From contig NZ_APNG01000002.1 in assembly GCF_040361255.1 (NCBI RefSeq), positions 1 through 64,000 of the forward strand: a DNA stretch of 64,000 bases, given 5' to 3'. A program made the position numbers and the translations under genes. This stretch comes from Salinisphaera sp040361255. GTDB taxonomy: Bacteria > Pseudomonadota > Gammaproteobacteria > Nevskiales > Salinisphaeraceae. The notes beneath the pieces are model-generated. The model saw only the letters and a list, made by a program, of their open reading frames with translations, was not told the DNA's origin and did no database searches. Shown here one piece after another: positions 17,601-26,017 of the stretch (its first letter is position 1; every line of letters starts with the position of its first letter).

Positions 17601-18403
17601 TGTTCACCGCCGAAGCGCCGGGCGGTGGCGTACAGCCCATAACCATGGGCCCGAAGGTTGGCGTGCATCCCTACGGGCGCAACTACGGCGTGATGGTGTA
17701 CGTCGGTACCGGCAAATATCTCGAGGATACCGACGCCCTATTCAACGAAGACGTACGTAACAGCTTTTACGGCGTTTGGGACAGCAATGTCTTTAGCGTA
17801 ACGCCCACCAGTAACTGGACTCCGTCCGATAATAAAAATCTCACTCGCCGCAACCTGCAAGTACAGACTATTACCGAAGTCAGCGCGGGCGACGAGAATG
17901 AGAAAAAAGCCTATCGCGTGCTTAGCGAGAATGAGGTGACCTACAAGACCACCGATGACGGCACCGGCGTCTATGGTTGGTATATGGACATGCCGCCCCG
18001 CAGCGGCGAATTATTGATCACGACACCGACCCTCTACGGCGATTTCGTATTCTTTAATACCCTTATACCGCCGCGCGAAACCTGCGATTTGAGCACCTCC
18101 GGCGCTATCATGGCCGTACGTGCCGATACCGGTGGGCGTACCGACCAAGCGCTTCTCGACCTCAACGGCGACTACAAATACAACAGCAGCGACACGATAA
18201 CTATCAATGGGGAGCAGGTACCCGTATCCGGGATTCGTCTTTCGGATATATCGCCGGTCGGCTCTCTCACCGTAGTAAAACGAAAGGACGGTACGGTCGA
18301 AGTGATTTACGGTACGAGCGACGGCAGTGGCATTGGCCGAGTTGGCGTAAATGTCGTGCCACAAACCAACCGACGCGTCAGCTGGCGCGAAATCAGGCGA
18401 TAG
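14672..18403 (+). CDS. pilY1: Pilus tip-associated protein PilY1
   Basis: 1243 residues with a signal peptide (cleavage near TALAAE, residue 28). The N-terminal region has a von Willebrand A-like domain whose metal-site motif is VAVDDSGSM. The C-terminal third is the PilY1 beta-propeller, seen as VYVGANDGMLHGFDADTG, LVSGLNNGGNAVFALDITDP and a calcium loop in VDGDFIVDYAYAGDLYGNVW. In other species that loop regulates pilus extension and retraction. The protein is exported and displayed at the pilus tip for adhesion and surface sensing. It lies in the operon just after pilX and 3 bp before pilE. Its length is within the family range (about 1,000-1,400). Confidence 0.95.
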   Translation: MLTCQSTLRVASTIAVAMLSLSTALAAELKLADRPLLASNNVPPNILVAVDDSGSMDWETLFPTDSGLLYWDSNNRTVLSGSNYIQNGGIAYGYLFPNGSGEKGRRIYTDYEGVPPTPQFGFARSSAYNQAYFDPTTTYSPWIGYDDATASSARYEPTAANQALTLNLTSPQRQTDNNFTFYVTSGMNSSGVTYRKRDCFVIFCNYEWIKGQSGSTFSSNGEVAIEYFPATFYMPANWTPPSDFGWKSGAAPLVGYSPSYPSSPDMRRYEIKVENFTTTAKYNKALQNFANWFTYYRKRHLATRAGITSAFGDINGARVGACTINQANADSPADLSMLMLNSENTDNYNTFNNQIFNIDYFSAKGTPNRPALKFLGEQLENNEDIIQSSCQRNFAILFTDGYNTSTVTGIGNADQSSDARKTYGAPFGDNESNTIADVAMQYYERLGKITGAKERGIERNQLRVASGCGETPPDPWLDCQNDLHMVTLGVTLGQRGVLFDPDANYSESDPYETPPDWSSINVTGGSYGNEQIDDLWHATINSRGKLLNAKTPQGVADAFKTALEEILYQDGSLGGVSANSQSLETGAAAYQASYAGGTWEGFLRAYTLSANGEKDDLLWEASENIPAFDNRVILTSVDNGSGFEGIPFRGSKLANFLDSLLSPLGVSLSADIVSYIRGNQAFEKSNGGTFRNRYDNILGDIVQSTPTYVGSPDRVRYPVTWTDKHLGNDAANFPEYARSAPPYSSPGNNSSFADKFASRTPMVYVGANDGMLHGFDADTGVERLAYIPGTLLDDVADLSEPGYEHRFYVDGSPVTGDAFFGGKWHTVLVSGLNNGGNAVFALDITDPGAFSEANAEDTVLWEYTADGELGQTYGKPAIVRLHNGEWAAIFGNGYNSPGKSASLHLVDIANGSPIRSPIDTNSAPTGNRYPNGLSEVTPIDVDGDFIVDYAYAGDLYGNVWRFDLTSKSTAKWSVEKLFTAEAPGGGVQPITMGPKVGVHPYGRNYGVMVYVGTGKYLEDTDALFNEDVRNSFYGVWDSNVFSVTPTSNWTPSDNKNLTRRNLQVQTITEVSAGDENEKKAYRVLSENEVTYKTTDDGTGVYGWYMDMPPRSGELLITTPTLYGDFVFFNTLIPPRETCDLSTSGAIMAVRADTGGRTDQALLDLNGDYKYNSSDTITINGEQVPVSGIRLSDISPVGSLTVVKRKDGTVEVIYGTSDGSGIGRVGVNVVPQTNRRVSWREIRR

Positions 18404-18406
18404 ACC

Positions 18407-18817
18407 ATGCGACATCGCGCAACGAAGGGCTTCACCCTCATCGAGCTCATGATTACCGTAGCGATCGTCGGCATTCTTGCCGCGATCGCCTACCCGTCCT
18501 ATCTCGATCAGGTTCGCCAATCACGCCGTGCCGATGCGCAGAGCGCGTTGTTACAGGCCGCCAACCGGCAGGAGCGTTACTTTACGACGCAGTACACCTA
18601 TGCCGACACGCTCGACAAGTTGGGCATGCCCGCAGTCACGGAAAATGACGCCTATACGCTCAATGTTAGGGGCGACGCCAACGGCTTCGTGATCACCGCG
18701 ACCGCGCAAAACGATCAGGTCAACGACGATTGCACGTCGCTGACGATCAACGAACGCGGCGAGAAGACGGCCAACGGCGAGGGCCCCAACACGGCGATCA
18801 GCCAGCGGTGCTGGTGA
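18407..18817 (+). CDS. pilE: Type IV pilin PilE
   Basis: 136 residues with the motif TKG|FTLIELMITVAIVGILAAI, Glu5, then YPSYLDQVRQSRRADAQSAL and a short globular domain. A disulphide pair near the end is likely (Cys in DDCTSLTI and the penultimate Cys of QRCW). This is the minor pilin PilE that connects the tip complex with the major pilin. It is the last gene of the operon. Confidence 0.92.
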   Translation: MRHRATKGFTLIELMITVAIVGILAAIAYPSYLDQVRQSRRADAQSALLQAANRQERYFTTQYTYADTLDKLGMPAVTENDAYTLNVRGDANGFVITATAQNDQVNDDCTSLTINERGEKTANGEGPNTAISQRCW

Positions 18818-19098
18818 GTCCGGTGGCCAACGACAAACAACGACCGTCGCCGCTCGGCGTCGGCTGCCAGGTTTGAAGCAGGCATTGAGCCGCAGCGTCT
18901 TTTCGTTTTTTCAGCACCGGGGCAAATCGAAGTACGACACCGGCATTTGAGTCGCCCGTACCTCGCGGTCAGGTCGCCAAGCTCGGCATCGCTTATCGGT
19001 ACTGCGATGCGACAGCACCTGCACGGCGCGCACGCATCAGCGGCGAGCGTCAATCCTCATACGCATTACCGGCACTGTCTCGCCGGTAACGCGGCCGA

Positions 19099-19608
19099 CT
19101 AACGCCGGCGCGGGCGCAGCATGTCGATGCCCATCAGAATCGCGCCCAGCACGATGGCGCTATCGGCCACATTGAATGCCGGGTAATGCCAGCCGTGGAT
19201 ATGAAAATCGACGAAGTCGACGACATACCCACGCGCGGCGCGATCAATGGCATTGCCGAGGGCGCCGCCGAGAATCATTGCAAGCGAGGCCGCGACAAGC
19301 CGCTCGCCGTGGGGATGCCGACGCATCCAGATCAAAATACCGATCGCCACCACCACGCTCAGGGCGACGAAGAACCACGGCGTCGCCCCGGCGAAAATAC
19401 TGAACGCCGCCCCCGTGTTGTGCATTAGCGTCAGGTTGAGCCAGCTGAACAGCGGGATTCGATCGAACAGGTCGAGATTGTTCACCACCAGCTGCTTGGT
19501 GATCTGGTCGATCGCGATGACCGCAGCCGATAGCCACAGCCAGTGCACGTTCTGCAATTGAAAGCCGCGCTCGTCCGGCGCGCTGGTCTTGTCGGTGGAT
19601 AGCGTCAT
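19099..19608 (-). CDS. lspA: Lipoprotein signal peptidase
   Basis: 169 residues with four membrane helices. The family motifs are present: NTGAAFSIF and the two catalytic aspartates in GGALGNAIDRAARGYVVDF and FNVADSAIVLG. It removes signal peptides from prolipoproteins after Lgt acts. Its ATG overlaps the TGA of ribF. In most gammaproteobacteria ileS lies between ribF and lspA; here it is missing. Confidence 0.95.
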   Translation of the reverse strand: MTLSTDKTSAPDERGFQLQNVHWLWLSAAVIAIDQITKQLVVNNLDLFDRIPLFSWLNLTLMHNTGAAFSIFAGATPWFFVALSVVVAIGILIWMRRHPHGERLVAASLAMILGGALGNAIDRAARGYVVDFVDFHIHGWHYPAFNVADSAIVLGAILMGIDMLRPRRR

Positions 19609-20549
19609 GGGGATTCAGGCTCTTGCAGATGGGCGCGCACGCTGGCGACGTCGCGGTGCATCTGGGCGGTCAAGGCATCGAGCGAATCGTAGCGCTCTTC
19701 AGCCCGTATGAACGCTTCGAAGCATACGTCAATCCGCTGGCCGTATAAATCACCCTCGAAATCGAGCACGAAGACTTCCAGCAACGGCTCGCGGCCATTC
19801 ACGGTCGGCCTGACGCCAAAACTGGCCGCCCCGGCGCGGCGCACGCCGTCGGCCATATACACCCACACCGCATAAACGCCGTAGCGCGGCGCCGGCTTGC
19901 GAGCCAGACGAATATTCGCAGTGGGAAAACCGAGCGTGCGGCCCAGGCGCTTGCCAGCGACCACGCGTCCGCTCACCCAGTAGGCATGGCCAAGCAACCG
20001 CGTGGCCTGGCCCACCTCACCCGCGGCCAGCGCATCACGCACGCGGGTCGAGCTCACCCGCGCGCCGTCCACCTGTACGTCGGGCAGCGGCGCGATTTCG
20101 ATATCGCGATCGTGGGCGAAGGCGCGCAGGGTTTCGATATCGCCGGCACGTTTCTGGCCGAATCGAAAATCCTCACCGACCAGCACATAATGCGCGTTCA
20201 AGCGCGCGGCGATCAGATCTTCGAGAAATGCATGCGGCGACAGGCTCGCAAAGGCCGCGTCGAAGCGCGCCCACACGAAGATATCGATGCCCAGAGCCTG
20301 GGCCATTCGCATCTTCTCGCGTGGCGAAGACAACCTTGCCGGCGCGCTGTCGGGCGCGAAGAACTCACGCGGCATCGGTTCGAAACTCATCATCACGCTC
20401 GGCAGATCCAGGCGGCGTGCATGCTCGCGCAGTTGGCGCACGATCGCCTGATGACCGAGATGCAGCCCATCGAAATTGCCGATCGTCACTGCACAGCCGC
20501 GCTCCAGCGCCGGCATGCGACGAACACAACGCACAATTCGCATACTCAA
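19605..20549 (-). CDS. ribF: Bifunctional riboflavin kinase / FAD synthetase
   Basis: About 314 residues. The N-terminal FAD synthetase half shows the nucleotide-binding motif VTIGNFDGLHLGHQAIV and the SSTRVRDALAAGEV motif. The C-terminal flavokinase half shows KRLGRTLGFPTANI. Together they convert riboflavin to FMN and FAD. The start is either TTG at 20549, overlapping the murJ stop, or ATG at 20543. It is co-transcribed with murJ upstream and lspA downstream. Confidence 0.94.
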   Translation of the reverse strand: MSMRIVRCVRRMPALERGCAVTIGNFDGLHLGHQAIVRQLREHARRLDLPSVMMSFEPMPREFFAPDSAPARLSSPREKMRMAQALGIDIFVWARFDAAFASLSPHAFLEDLIAARLNAHYVLVGEDFRFGQKRAGDIETLRAFAHDRDIEIAPLPDVQVDGARVSSTRVRDALAAGEVGQATRLLGHAYWVSGRVVAGKRLGRTLGFPTANIRLARKPAPRYGVYAVWVYMADGVRRAGAASFGVRPTVNGREPLLEVFVLDFEGDLYGQRIDVCFEAFIRAEERYDSLDALTAQMHRDVASVRAHLQEPESP

Positions 20550-22111
20550 GCGCTCTCTCGCATGATGAACTCACGCGGACGCACACCCAGCACACCCAGC
20601 ACGAGGAAGTACACAGCGATACCGGCGCCGATCCAGATAAGCAGCCACTCCACCCTTGCCAATGCGCCACGGCCGATCCAGACCGACAGATCGGCCGCGC
20701 CGAACCAGAGTACGCCCCCCATGGCCAGACAACCGGCGCTGACCTGCAGCATGAGTCGACGCCACGCCGCACTGGGGCGGTACACATCCGCCTTGCGCAA
20801 ATAGCGATAAAGCAAGCCGGCATTGATGAATGCGCCCAACGACGTCGCAAGCGCCAGCCCGGCATGCGGGGCCGGCCAGTCCATGAGCGTGAACAGGCCC
20901 ACGAACGACAGATTCATGATCATTGCGCCAATCAGCGAGATCACGCCACAACGTACCGGCGTTCGCGAATCCTCACGCGAAAAGAAACCGGTCACCAATA
21001 CCTTGACCAAAGAAAACCCCATAAATCCCAACGCGTAGGCCATCAACGCATACTGGCTCATCAGCGCATCGTGGCCATCGAACGAGTGATAATTGAACAA
21101 CGTGGTCACCAGCGGCCCGGCGAGCACGAACATACCCACCATGGCCGGCAAACCGACAACCAGCAACAAGCGCAAGGCCCAGTCCAGCGTATCGGAAAAC
21201 GCGCCCGACGACTGGCTTGCGTGGCGGGCCGACAGGCTGGGCAGTATCACCGTCGCGATCGCGATCGAAAACACACCCAGCGGGAACTCCATCAACCGGT
21301 CGGCATAATACAGCCAGCTCACACTGCCCGAGGCCAGCAACGAAGCGATCACCGTATCCAGCAACAGGTTGAGCTGTGCGACCGACGAGCCGAACAGAAT
21401 GGGCAGCATCAGCGACAGGATGCGTCGGACCTGCGGATCAGACCATCCCCAGCGCGGGCGCGGCAGGCGATCGATTTGCAGCAGAAACGGCAGCTGGAAC
21501 GCCAGCTGCACAATACCGGCGATCAGCACGCCCACGGCCAGCGCCATTTCCGGGCGCGGAAAATGCGGCGCCAGGCCGATCGCTGCACCAATCAGGCAGA
21601 CATTGAGCAATACCGGGGTAAACGCCGGCACGCTGAACCGCCCATAGGTATTGAGAATCCCGCCCGCCAGTGCGGTCAGCGAGATGAACAGCAAATAGGG
21701 AAAAGTCAGCCGCAACAGATCCACGGCCAGATCGAACTGCTGCGGCTGGTCGGCAAAGCCCGGCGCGAATACATAGATCAGCACGGGCGCGGCAATCACC
21801 CCGACCACCGTAATGCCGACCAGAATCACGCCCAGTGTACCGGCCACTACATCGATCAGATGCTGGACGTCGCGGCCCGTATCGCGGCTCTTGGTCGCCG
21901 AGAGCACCGGCACGAAGGACTGCGCGAATGCGCCTTCGGCGAACAGTCGGCGCATGAAATTCGGGATCTTGAAGGCGACCAGGAAGGCGTCCATACCCAC
22001 GCCCGCGCCGAAGATGACCGCAAAGATCACATCGCGCAAAAACCCGAGTACGCGCGACAGCAGCGTCATCACGCCGACCGTACTGGTGGATCGCGCCAGC
22101 GACGAGGCCAT
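20546..22111 (-). CDS. murJ: Lipid II flippase MurJ
   Basis: 521 residues with about 14 membrane helices. The N-terminus has the MurJ signature (TVGVMTLLSRVLGFLRDVIF), and conserved charged residues lie in the central cavity helices. It moves lipid II across the inner membrane for peptidoglycan synthesis. It is the first gene of the murJ-ribF-lspA operon and is divergent from rpsT, as in Pseudomonas. Confidence 0.95.
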   Translation of the reverse strand: MASSLARSTSTVGVMTLLSRVLGFLRDVIFAVIFGAGVGMDAFLVAFKIPNFMRRLFAEGAFAQSFVPVLSATKSRDTGRDVQHLIDVVAGTLGVILVGITVVGVIAAPVLIYVFAPGFADQPQQFDLAVDLLRLTFPYLLFISLTALAGGILNTYGRFSVPAFTPVLLNVCLIGAAIGLAPHFPRPEMALAVGVLIAGIVQLAFQLPFLLQIDRLPRPRWGWSDPQVRRILSLMLPILFGSSVAQLNLLLDTVIASLLASGSVSWLYYADRLMEFPLGVFSIAIATVILPSLSARHASQSSGAFSDTLDWALRLLLVVGLPAMVGMFVLAGPLVTTLFNYHSFDGHDALMSQYALMAYALGFMGFSLVKVLVTGFFSREDSRTPVRCGVISLIGAMIMNLSFVGLFTLMDWPAPHAGLALATSLGAFINAGLLYRYLRKADVYRPSAAWRRLMLQVSAGCLAMGGVLWFGAADLSVWIGRGALARVEWLLIWIGAGIAVYFLVLGVLGVRPREFIMRESA

Positions 22112-22430
22112 GAATATATTTCCGTAAAAGCGCCAGAGTGCGGCGCACTATAGCGGGATTGCCGAATGCTTTGAAAGCGATCATGCGCAAGGCGCGCGTA
22201 TTTCGAACGCGCACATCGCACCCAACGGCCGGTCGCCGATGTCCAACGCATCACGTCATGCTCTGCACAACCGAGCAGGCGTGTTGAAACGCTGACTACG
22301 TGCGCTTCGACCGGGCTGTCTTCTGCTTTAATTGCGCTTGTTCGTGTTCCTTTGCCGACAAGGGCCATCCTTTACTCTTGGCCGAGCGCATCTTCTCGCT
22401 GATCGCCAGATGTAACCGCGAACCCAGGAG
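22112..22430. other. Divergent murJ/rpsT intergenic region
   Basis: It separates divergent genes and must contain the murJ promoter. I see no gene; the rpsT promoter lies at its right edge. Confidence 0.5.
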
Positions 22431-22459
22431 TTGACAAATGCCGCGCAAATCACAATAAT
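22431..22459 (+). promoter_or_regulatory. Sigma-70-type promoter of rpsT
   Basis: A consensus -35 box TTGACA (22431-22436) is followed after 17 bp by AATAAT (22454-22459). This places transcription start about 40 bp before the rpsT ribosome binding site. Confidence 0.7.
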
Positions 22460-22505
22460 CGCGCGCCTGCCAACCTTACATTCAACGATTTCGAGGAGCC
22501 GCTCA

Positions 22506-22775
22506 GTGGCGAACTCTCCGCAAGCCCGCAAGCGCGCCGAACAGGCCGTGACCCGTCGTGAACGCAACATGGCGCAGCGCTCGCTCGTGCGCACCCATAT
22601 CAAGAAGGTGCAGAAAGCCATCGCCGCCGGTAGTGAATCCGATGCGCGCGCTGCTTTCCAGGCCGCGGTCCCGATTATCGATCGCATGGCCGGCAAGGGG
22701 CAGATTCATCGCAACAAGGCCGCACGCCACAAGTCGCGCCTGAACGCGCAGATCAAGGCTCTGGCGAGCGCTTGA
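22506..22775 (+). CDS. rpsT: 30S ribosomal protein S20
   Basis: 89 residues from GTG at 22506, preceded by GAGGAG. The sequence (ANSPQARKRAEQAVTRRERN...) is typical S20: basic, helical, and binding 16S rRNA early in 30S assembly. A GTG or TTG start is usual for this gene, since its translation is autoregulated in other bacteria. A strong terminator follows. Confidence 0.97.
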   Translation: MANSPQARKRAEQAVTRRERNMAQRSLVRTHIKKVQKAIAAGSESDARAAFQAAVPIIDRMAGKGQIHRNKAARHKSRLNAQIKALASA

Positions 22776-22808
22776 TAACGGCCAGACGGGCCGCTTTCGG
22801 CCCTGACG

Positions 22809-22836
22809 AAAAAGCCCGCTACGTGCGGGCTTTTTT
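22809..22836. terminator. Rho-independent terminator of rpsT
   Basis: The hairpin AGCCCGC-TACGT-GCGGGCT is followed by a T run and preceded by an A run, so it can serve both rpsT and the converging proB. Confidence 0.85.
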
Positions 22837-22889
22837 GTGGCTGAAAGAATAATGATGTCCGGGCTGCCCTGCGGCCTCGAAGCTTTGCG

Positions 22890-24029
22890 CTAGCCAGCCC
22901 GCGACAGCACCAGGTTGTTGCGGTGGATGAACTCCGGCTCCCCGCCGTAACCCAGCAGCGCTTCAATCTGATCGCTCGATTGCCCGGCAAGCTGGCGAAC
23001 CTCGCGCGCATCGTAGTTGGCCAGCCCCTGCGCAATTTCCTCGCCCTCGGGGCCGATACAAGCAACCAGATCGCCCCGTCGGAAATTGCCGTCCACCGAG
23101 GTAATACCAATGGGCAGCAGGCTACGACCGGCGCTGCGCAGCACCTTCACCGCGCCGGCGTCGAGATGGACCGCACCCCGCACCTGGCGCTGACCGGCGA
23201 TCCAGTTCTTACGCGCCGCACGGCGTGCACCCTGGCCCGGCGTAAGCAGCGTGCCGATCGACTCCCCGCCCATGATGCGCGCCAGCACGTCCGGCGCCAG
23301 ACCATCGGCAATGACGGTCGCTGCCCCGGAATCGGCCGCCTGGCGGGCCGCCAGCACTTTCGTTCGCATCCCGCCACGGCCCAGCGCGCCGCCGGTACCG
23401 GCCGCGGCCGCCAGCAAAGCGCTGTCGTGGGCATCGCATTCGTCAATCCGGCGCGCATCCGGACGCTGGCGCGGGTCCGCGTCGTAAACCCCTGCCTGGT
23501 CGGTGAGAATGACCATCGCATCGGCATCGAGCAGATTGACTGTCAGCGCGGCCATGGTGTCGTTGTCGCCCACACGTATTTCATCGGTGGCGATGGCGTC
23601 GTTTTCGTTGACGATCGGCACCACGCCCAACCCAAGCAAGGTCATGAGCGTGCTGCGCGCATTGAGGTAACGGCGCCGATCGGAGACGTCCTCATGGGTA
23701 ATCAGCACCTGTGCCGTGCGCAGCCCGTGCGATTCGAAACAGCGGGCATAGGCTTCCACCAAACCCGCCTGGCCAACCGACGCTGCCGCCTGCACCGCAC
23801 TCAAACTCGACGGACGTTCGCTCCAGCCCAGCCGTACCAGGCCCTCGGCGACCGCCCCGGAGGAAACCAGTACCACCTGACAGCCGGATTTCTGCAGCGC
23901 CGCGATTTGTGCCGCCCAGCCGGCCAGACGTTCGCGATCGAGCCCGCGGCCATCGGCGGTGAGCAGCGCGCTGCCGATCTTGACCACCCAGCGCCGTGCG
24001 CTGGCCAGATCCTTACGCGTCGAAATCAT
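22890..24029 (-). CDS. proB: Glutamate 5-kinase
   Basis: 379 residues. The N-terminal amino-acid kinase domain shows VVKIGSALLT and LVSSGAVAEG. The glutamate-site region NENDAIATDEIRVGDNDTMAA and the nucleotide-binding GGALGRGGMRTKVLAA are present, and a C-terminal PUA domain covers about the last 90 residues. It catalyses the first step of proline synthesis. ATG at 24029 is chosen because it starts just before the conserved domain and overlaps the obgE end by 17 bp. Confidence 0.95.
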   Translation of the reverse strand: MISTRKDLASARRWVVKIGSALLTADGRGLDRERLAGWAAQIAALQKSGCQVVLVSSGAVAEGLVRLGWSERPSSLSAVQAAASVGQAGLVEAYARCFESHGLRTAQVLITHEDVSDRRRYLNARSTLMTLLGLGVVPIVNENDAIATDEIRVGDNDTMAALTVNLLDADAMVILTDQAGVYDADPRQRPDARRIDECDAHDSALLAAAAGTGGALGRGGMRTKVLAARQAADSGAATVIADGLAPDVLARIMGGESIGTLLTPGQGARRAARKNWIAGQRQVRGAVHLDAGAVKVLRSAGRSLLPIGITSVDGNFRRGDLVACIGPEGEEIAQGLANYDAREVRQLAGQSSDQIEALLGYGGEPEFIHRNNLVLSRAG

Positions 24030-25098
24030 CGCCTTCGTCGTCCGTCTCTCGCGTTGCCTGGTCTTGTGCGGGGTCGGCTTCGCGGCGCGCCTGTTCGGCC
24101 TCGAGATGATCCATCGCGTCGCCCAGCAATGTCCGCAAGGTATCGGGCTTGACCGCCGACACCGTGTACACAGGGCCCTGCCAGTCGAGCGTTTGCACGA
24201 TGCGATCCCGAAGCGACGCGACTTCGTCGGCATCGAGTACTTCGGTCTTGTTGAGCACCAGCCAGCGCGGCCGCTCGGCCAGCTGCGGGCTAAACCGCGC
24301 CAGCTCGTCGGCGATCATGCGTACGTTATCGGCCACGTCGCCCTGCTCGAAGTCGAGCAGATCGACGACATGAAACAGCAGCCGTGTACGCTGGATGTGG
24401 CGCAGAAAACGATGACCCAGGCCCACGCCTTCCGCCGCCCCCTCGATCAGCCCTGGCAGATCCACGAGCGTAAAGCTGCGCAGCGCACCGACGCTGACCA
24501 CGCCGACCTGCGGGTTCAGCGTCGTGAACGGATAATCGGCGATACGCGGGCGCGCGCCGGAAACCGCGGCCAGCAGCGTGGATTTGCCGGCATTGGGCAT
24601 GCCGACCAGACCGACATCGGCCAGCAGCTTGAGCTCCAGGCGTAACTCGCGGATTTCGCCAGGCGTGCCATCGGTGGTCTTGCGCGGCGCCTGGTTGGTG
24701 CTGGACTTGAAACGCGCATTCCCCAGACCGTGGAAACCACCCTGGGCAACCAGCAGCGTATCGCCGTCGTGGGTCAGATCACCGATCAGCTCGCCGGTTT
24801 CGCGGGCGTAACACAGCGTGCCGACCGGCACCGGCAGATAGCGATCCTCGCCCTTGGAACCCGTTCGGTTCTTGCCCGCGCCGTTCCCGCCACGCTCGGC
24901 CTTGAACACCCGGCTCACCCGGTAGTCGTAAAGCGTATTGAGGTTGTGGTCGGCAACCATGTATACGCTGCCGCCATCGCCCCCGTCACCGCCGTCCGGC
25001 CCACCATGCGGCACGTATTTCTCGCGCCGAAAACTCAGACAGCCGTGCCCGCCATCACCTGCCTCAACGCGCAGATTGGCTTCATCGACGAATTTCAT
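24013..25098 (-). CDS. obgE: GTPase ObgE/CgtA
   Basis: 361 residues. The glycine-rich Obg fold (1-158, KFVDEANLRVEAGDGGHGC) is followed by the G domain with GMPNAGKSTLL (G1), the YPFTTL switch, DLPGLIEGA (G3) and NKTE (G4). The tail is acidic. It is a ribosome-associated GTPase acting in 50S assembly and stress control. It lies downstream of rplU-rpmA, the usual order. Confidence 0.96.
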   Translation of the reverse strand: MKFVDEANLRVEAGDGGHGCLSFRREKYVPHGGPDGGDGGDGGSVYMVADHNLNTLYDYRVSRVFKAERGGNGAGKNRTGSKGEDRYLPVPVGTLCYARETGELIGDLTHDGDTLLVAQGGFHGLGNARFKSSTNQAPRKTTDGTPGEIRELRLELKLLADVGLVGMPNAGKSTLLAAVSGARPRIADYPFTTLNPQVGVVSVGALRSFTLVDLPGLIEGAAEGVGLGHRFLRHIQRTRLLFHVVDLLDFEQGDVADNVRMIADELARFSPQLAERPRWLVLNKTEVLDADEVASLRDRIVQTLDWQGPVYTVSAVKPDTLRTLLGDAMDHLEAEQARREADPAQDQATRETDDEGDDFDA

Positions 25099-25170
25099 GC
25101 GGTTCTCTCTCGGCGCTGTGATGCGGTGGGCTGCGCCTCGCGCACGCCCGTGATCACCCTATTCTCGGAC

Positions 25171-25203
25171 AAAAAAAAGCCCCGCGCTCGGCGAGGCCTT
25201 TTT
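25171..25203. terminator. Terminator between rpmA and obgE
   Basis: An A8 run, a GCC-CGC/GCG-GGC type stem and a T5 run. The stem has bulges, so it may act as an attenuator, letting part of transcription from rplU-rpmA reach obgE-proB. Confidence 0.6.
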
Positions 25204-25223
25204 CGCGGCATACGCGCGGTTCG

Positions 25224-25484
25224 TTACTCGACGGCTTCGATCGAGACGAACTTGCGGTTGCGCGGGCCCTTGACAGCGAAATTGACGATACCGTCAGTGC
25301 TGGCATAGAGCGTGTAATCACGACCGGTGCCCACGCCATCGCCGGCGTGGAAGGTGTTGCCGCGCTGACGCACGATGATGTTGCCGGCCTTGACCTTCTG
25401 GCCACCGAACTTCTTGACGCCGAGGCGTTTCGATTCGGAATCGCGACCGTTGCGGGTACTGCCGCCTGCCTTTTTATGTGCCAT
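25224..25484 (-). CDS. rpmA: 50S ribosomal protein L27
   Basis: 86 residues beginning MAHKKAGGSTRNGRDSESKR, the conserved L27 N-terminus that reaches the peptidyl transferase centre. No N-terminal extension is present. It follows rplU by 55 bp. Confidence 0.97.
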   Translation of the reverse strand: MAHKKAGGSTRNGRDSESKRLGVKKFGGQKVKAGNIIVRQRGNTFHAGDGVGTGRDYTLYASTDGIVNFAVKGPRNRKFVSIEAVE

Positions 25485-25539
25485 GAGTCCTTTCCTCTAA
25501 CCTGTCTGGTGAGCCGAGCGCTACGCGTCGAACGGTCGC

Positions 25540-25854
25540 TCAGGCGCCCGGGATCGACGTAATCTTGAGCTGCGTGTAGTGCTGGCGATGGCCGAAGGTA
25601 CGACGGTACTTCTTGCGGCGCTTGAACTTGATCACCTGGATCTTATCAGCGCGCGCATGCGTCATCACTTCGGCGGATACGGCCTTGCCGTCGAGCAACG
25701 GCGTGCCGATCTGGACGTTGTCGCCGTCGGAAATCAGGAGCACGTCGCTCAGATCGATGGTGCTGCCGGCTTCCACATCCAGCTTTTCGACGCGCAGAAT
25801 ATCGCCTTCTGCTACTCTGTACTGCTTACCGCCGGTGCGTATAACCGCGTGCAT
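25540..25854 (-). CDS. rplU: 50S ribosomal protein L21
   Basis: The conserved start is MHAVIRTGGKQYRVAEGD; an ATG two codons upstream at 25860 is possible. The C-terminal FKRRKKYRRTFGHRQHYTQL is typical. It binds 23S rRNA near L20 and is the first gene of rplU-rpmA-obgE-proB. Confidence 0.97.
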   Translation of the reverse strand: MHAVIRTGGKQYRVAEGDILRVEKLDVEAGSTIDLSDVLLISDGDNVQIGTPLLDGKAVSAEVMTHARADKIQVIKFKRRKKYRRTFGHRQHYTQLKITSIPGA

Positions 25855-25961
25855 GACCACTCCACATCGCGTAAAAACAAGGGCTGTTGCCCGTTTGAAG
25901 AGCGCGAATGATACGTTCTCGAACCCCCGCGGTCAACGACTGGATACAACAGTCGCTGTTC

Positions 25962-25990
25962 TTGACAGCAAACGGGCACACGCCTAAGTT
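25962..25990 (+). promoter_or_regulatory. Sigma-70-type promoter of ispB
   Basis: TTGACA (25962-25967), a 17-bp spacer and TAAGTT (25985-25990), about 28 bp before the ispB start. Confidence 0.6.
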
Positions 25991-26017
25991 TGCGGCTGTT
26001 TTCTCAGCCCCTGCCCC

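Noticed and set aside
20228..22153. 641-codon plus-strand frame opposite murJ/ribF
   Set aside because: Arg/His/Gln-rich antisense shadow of clear genes.
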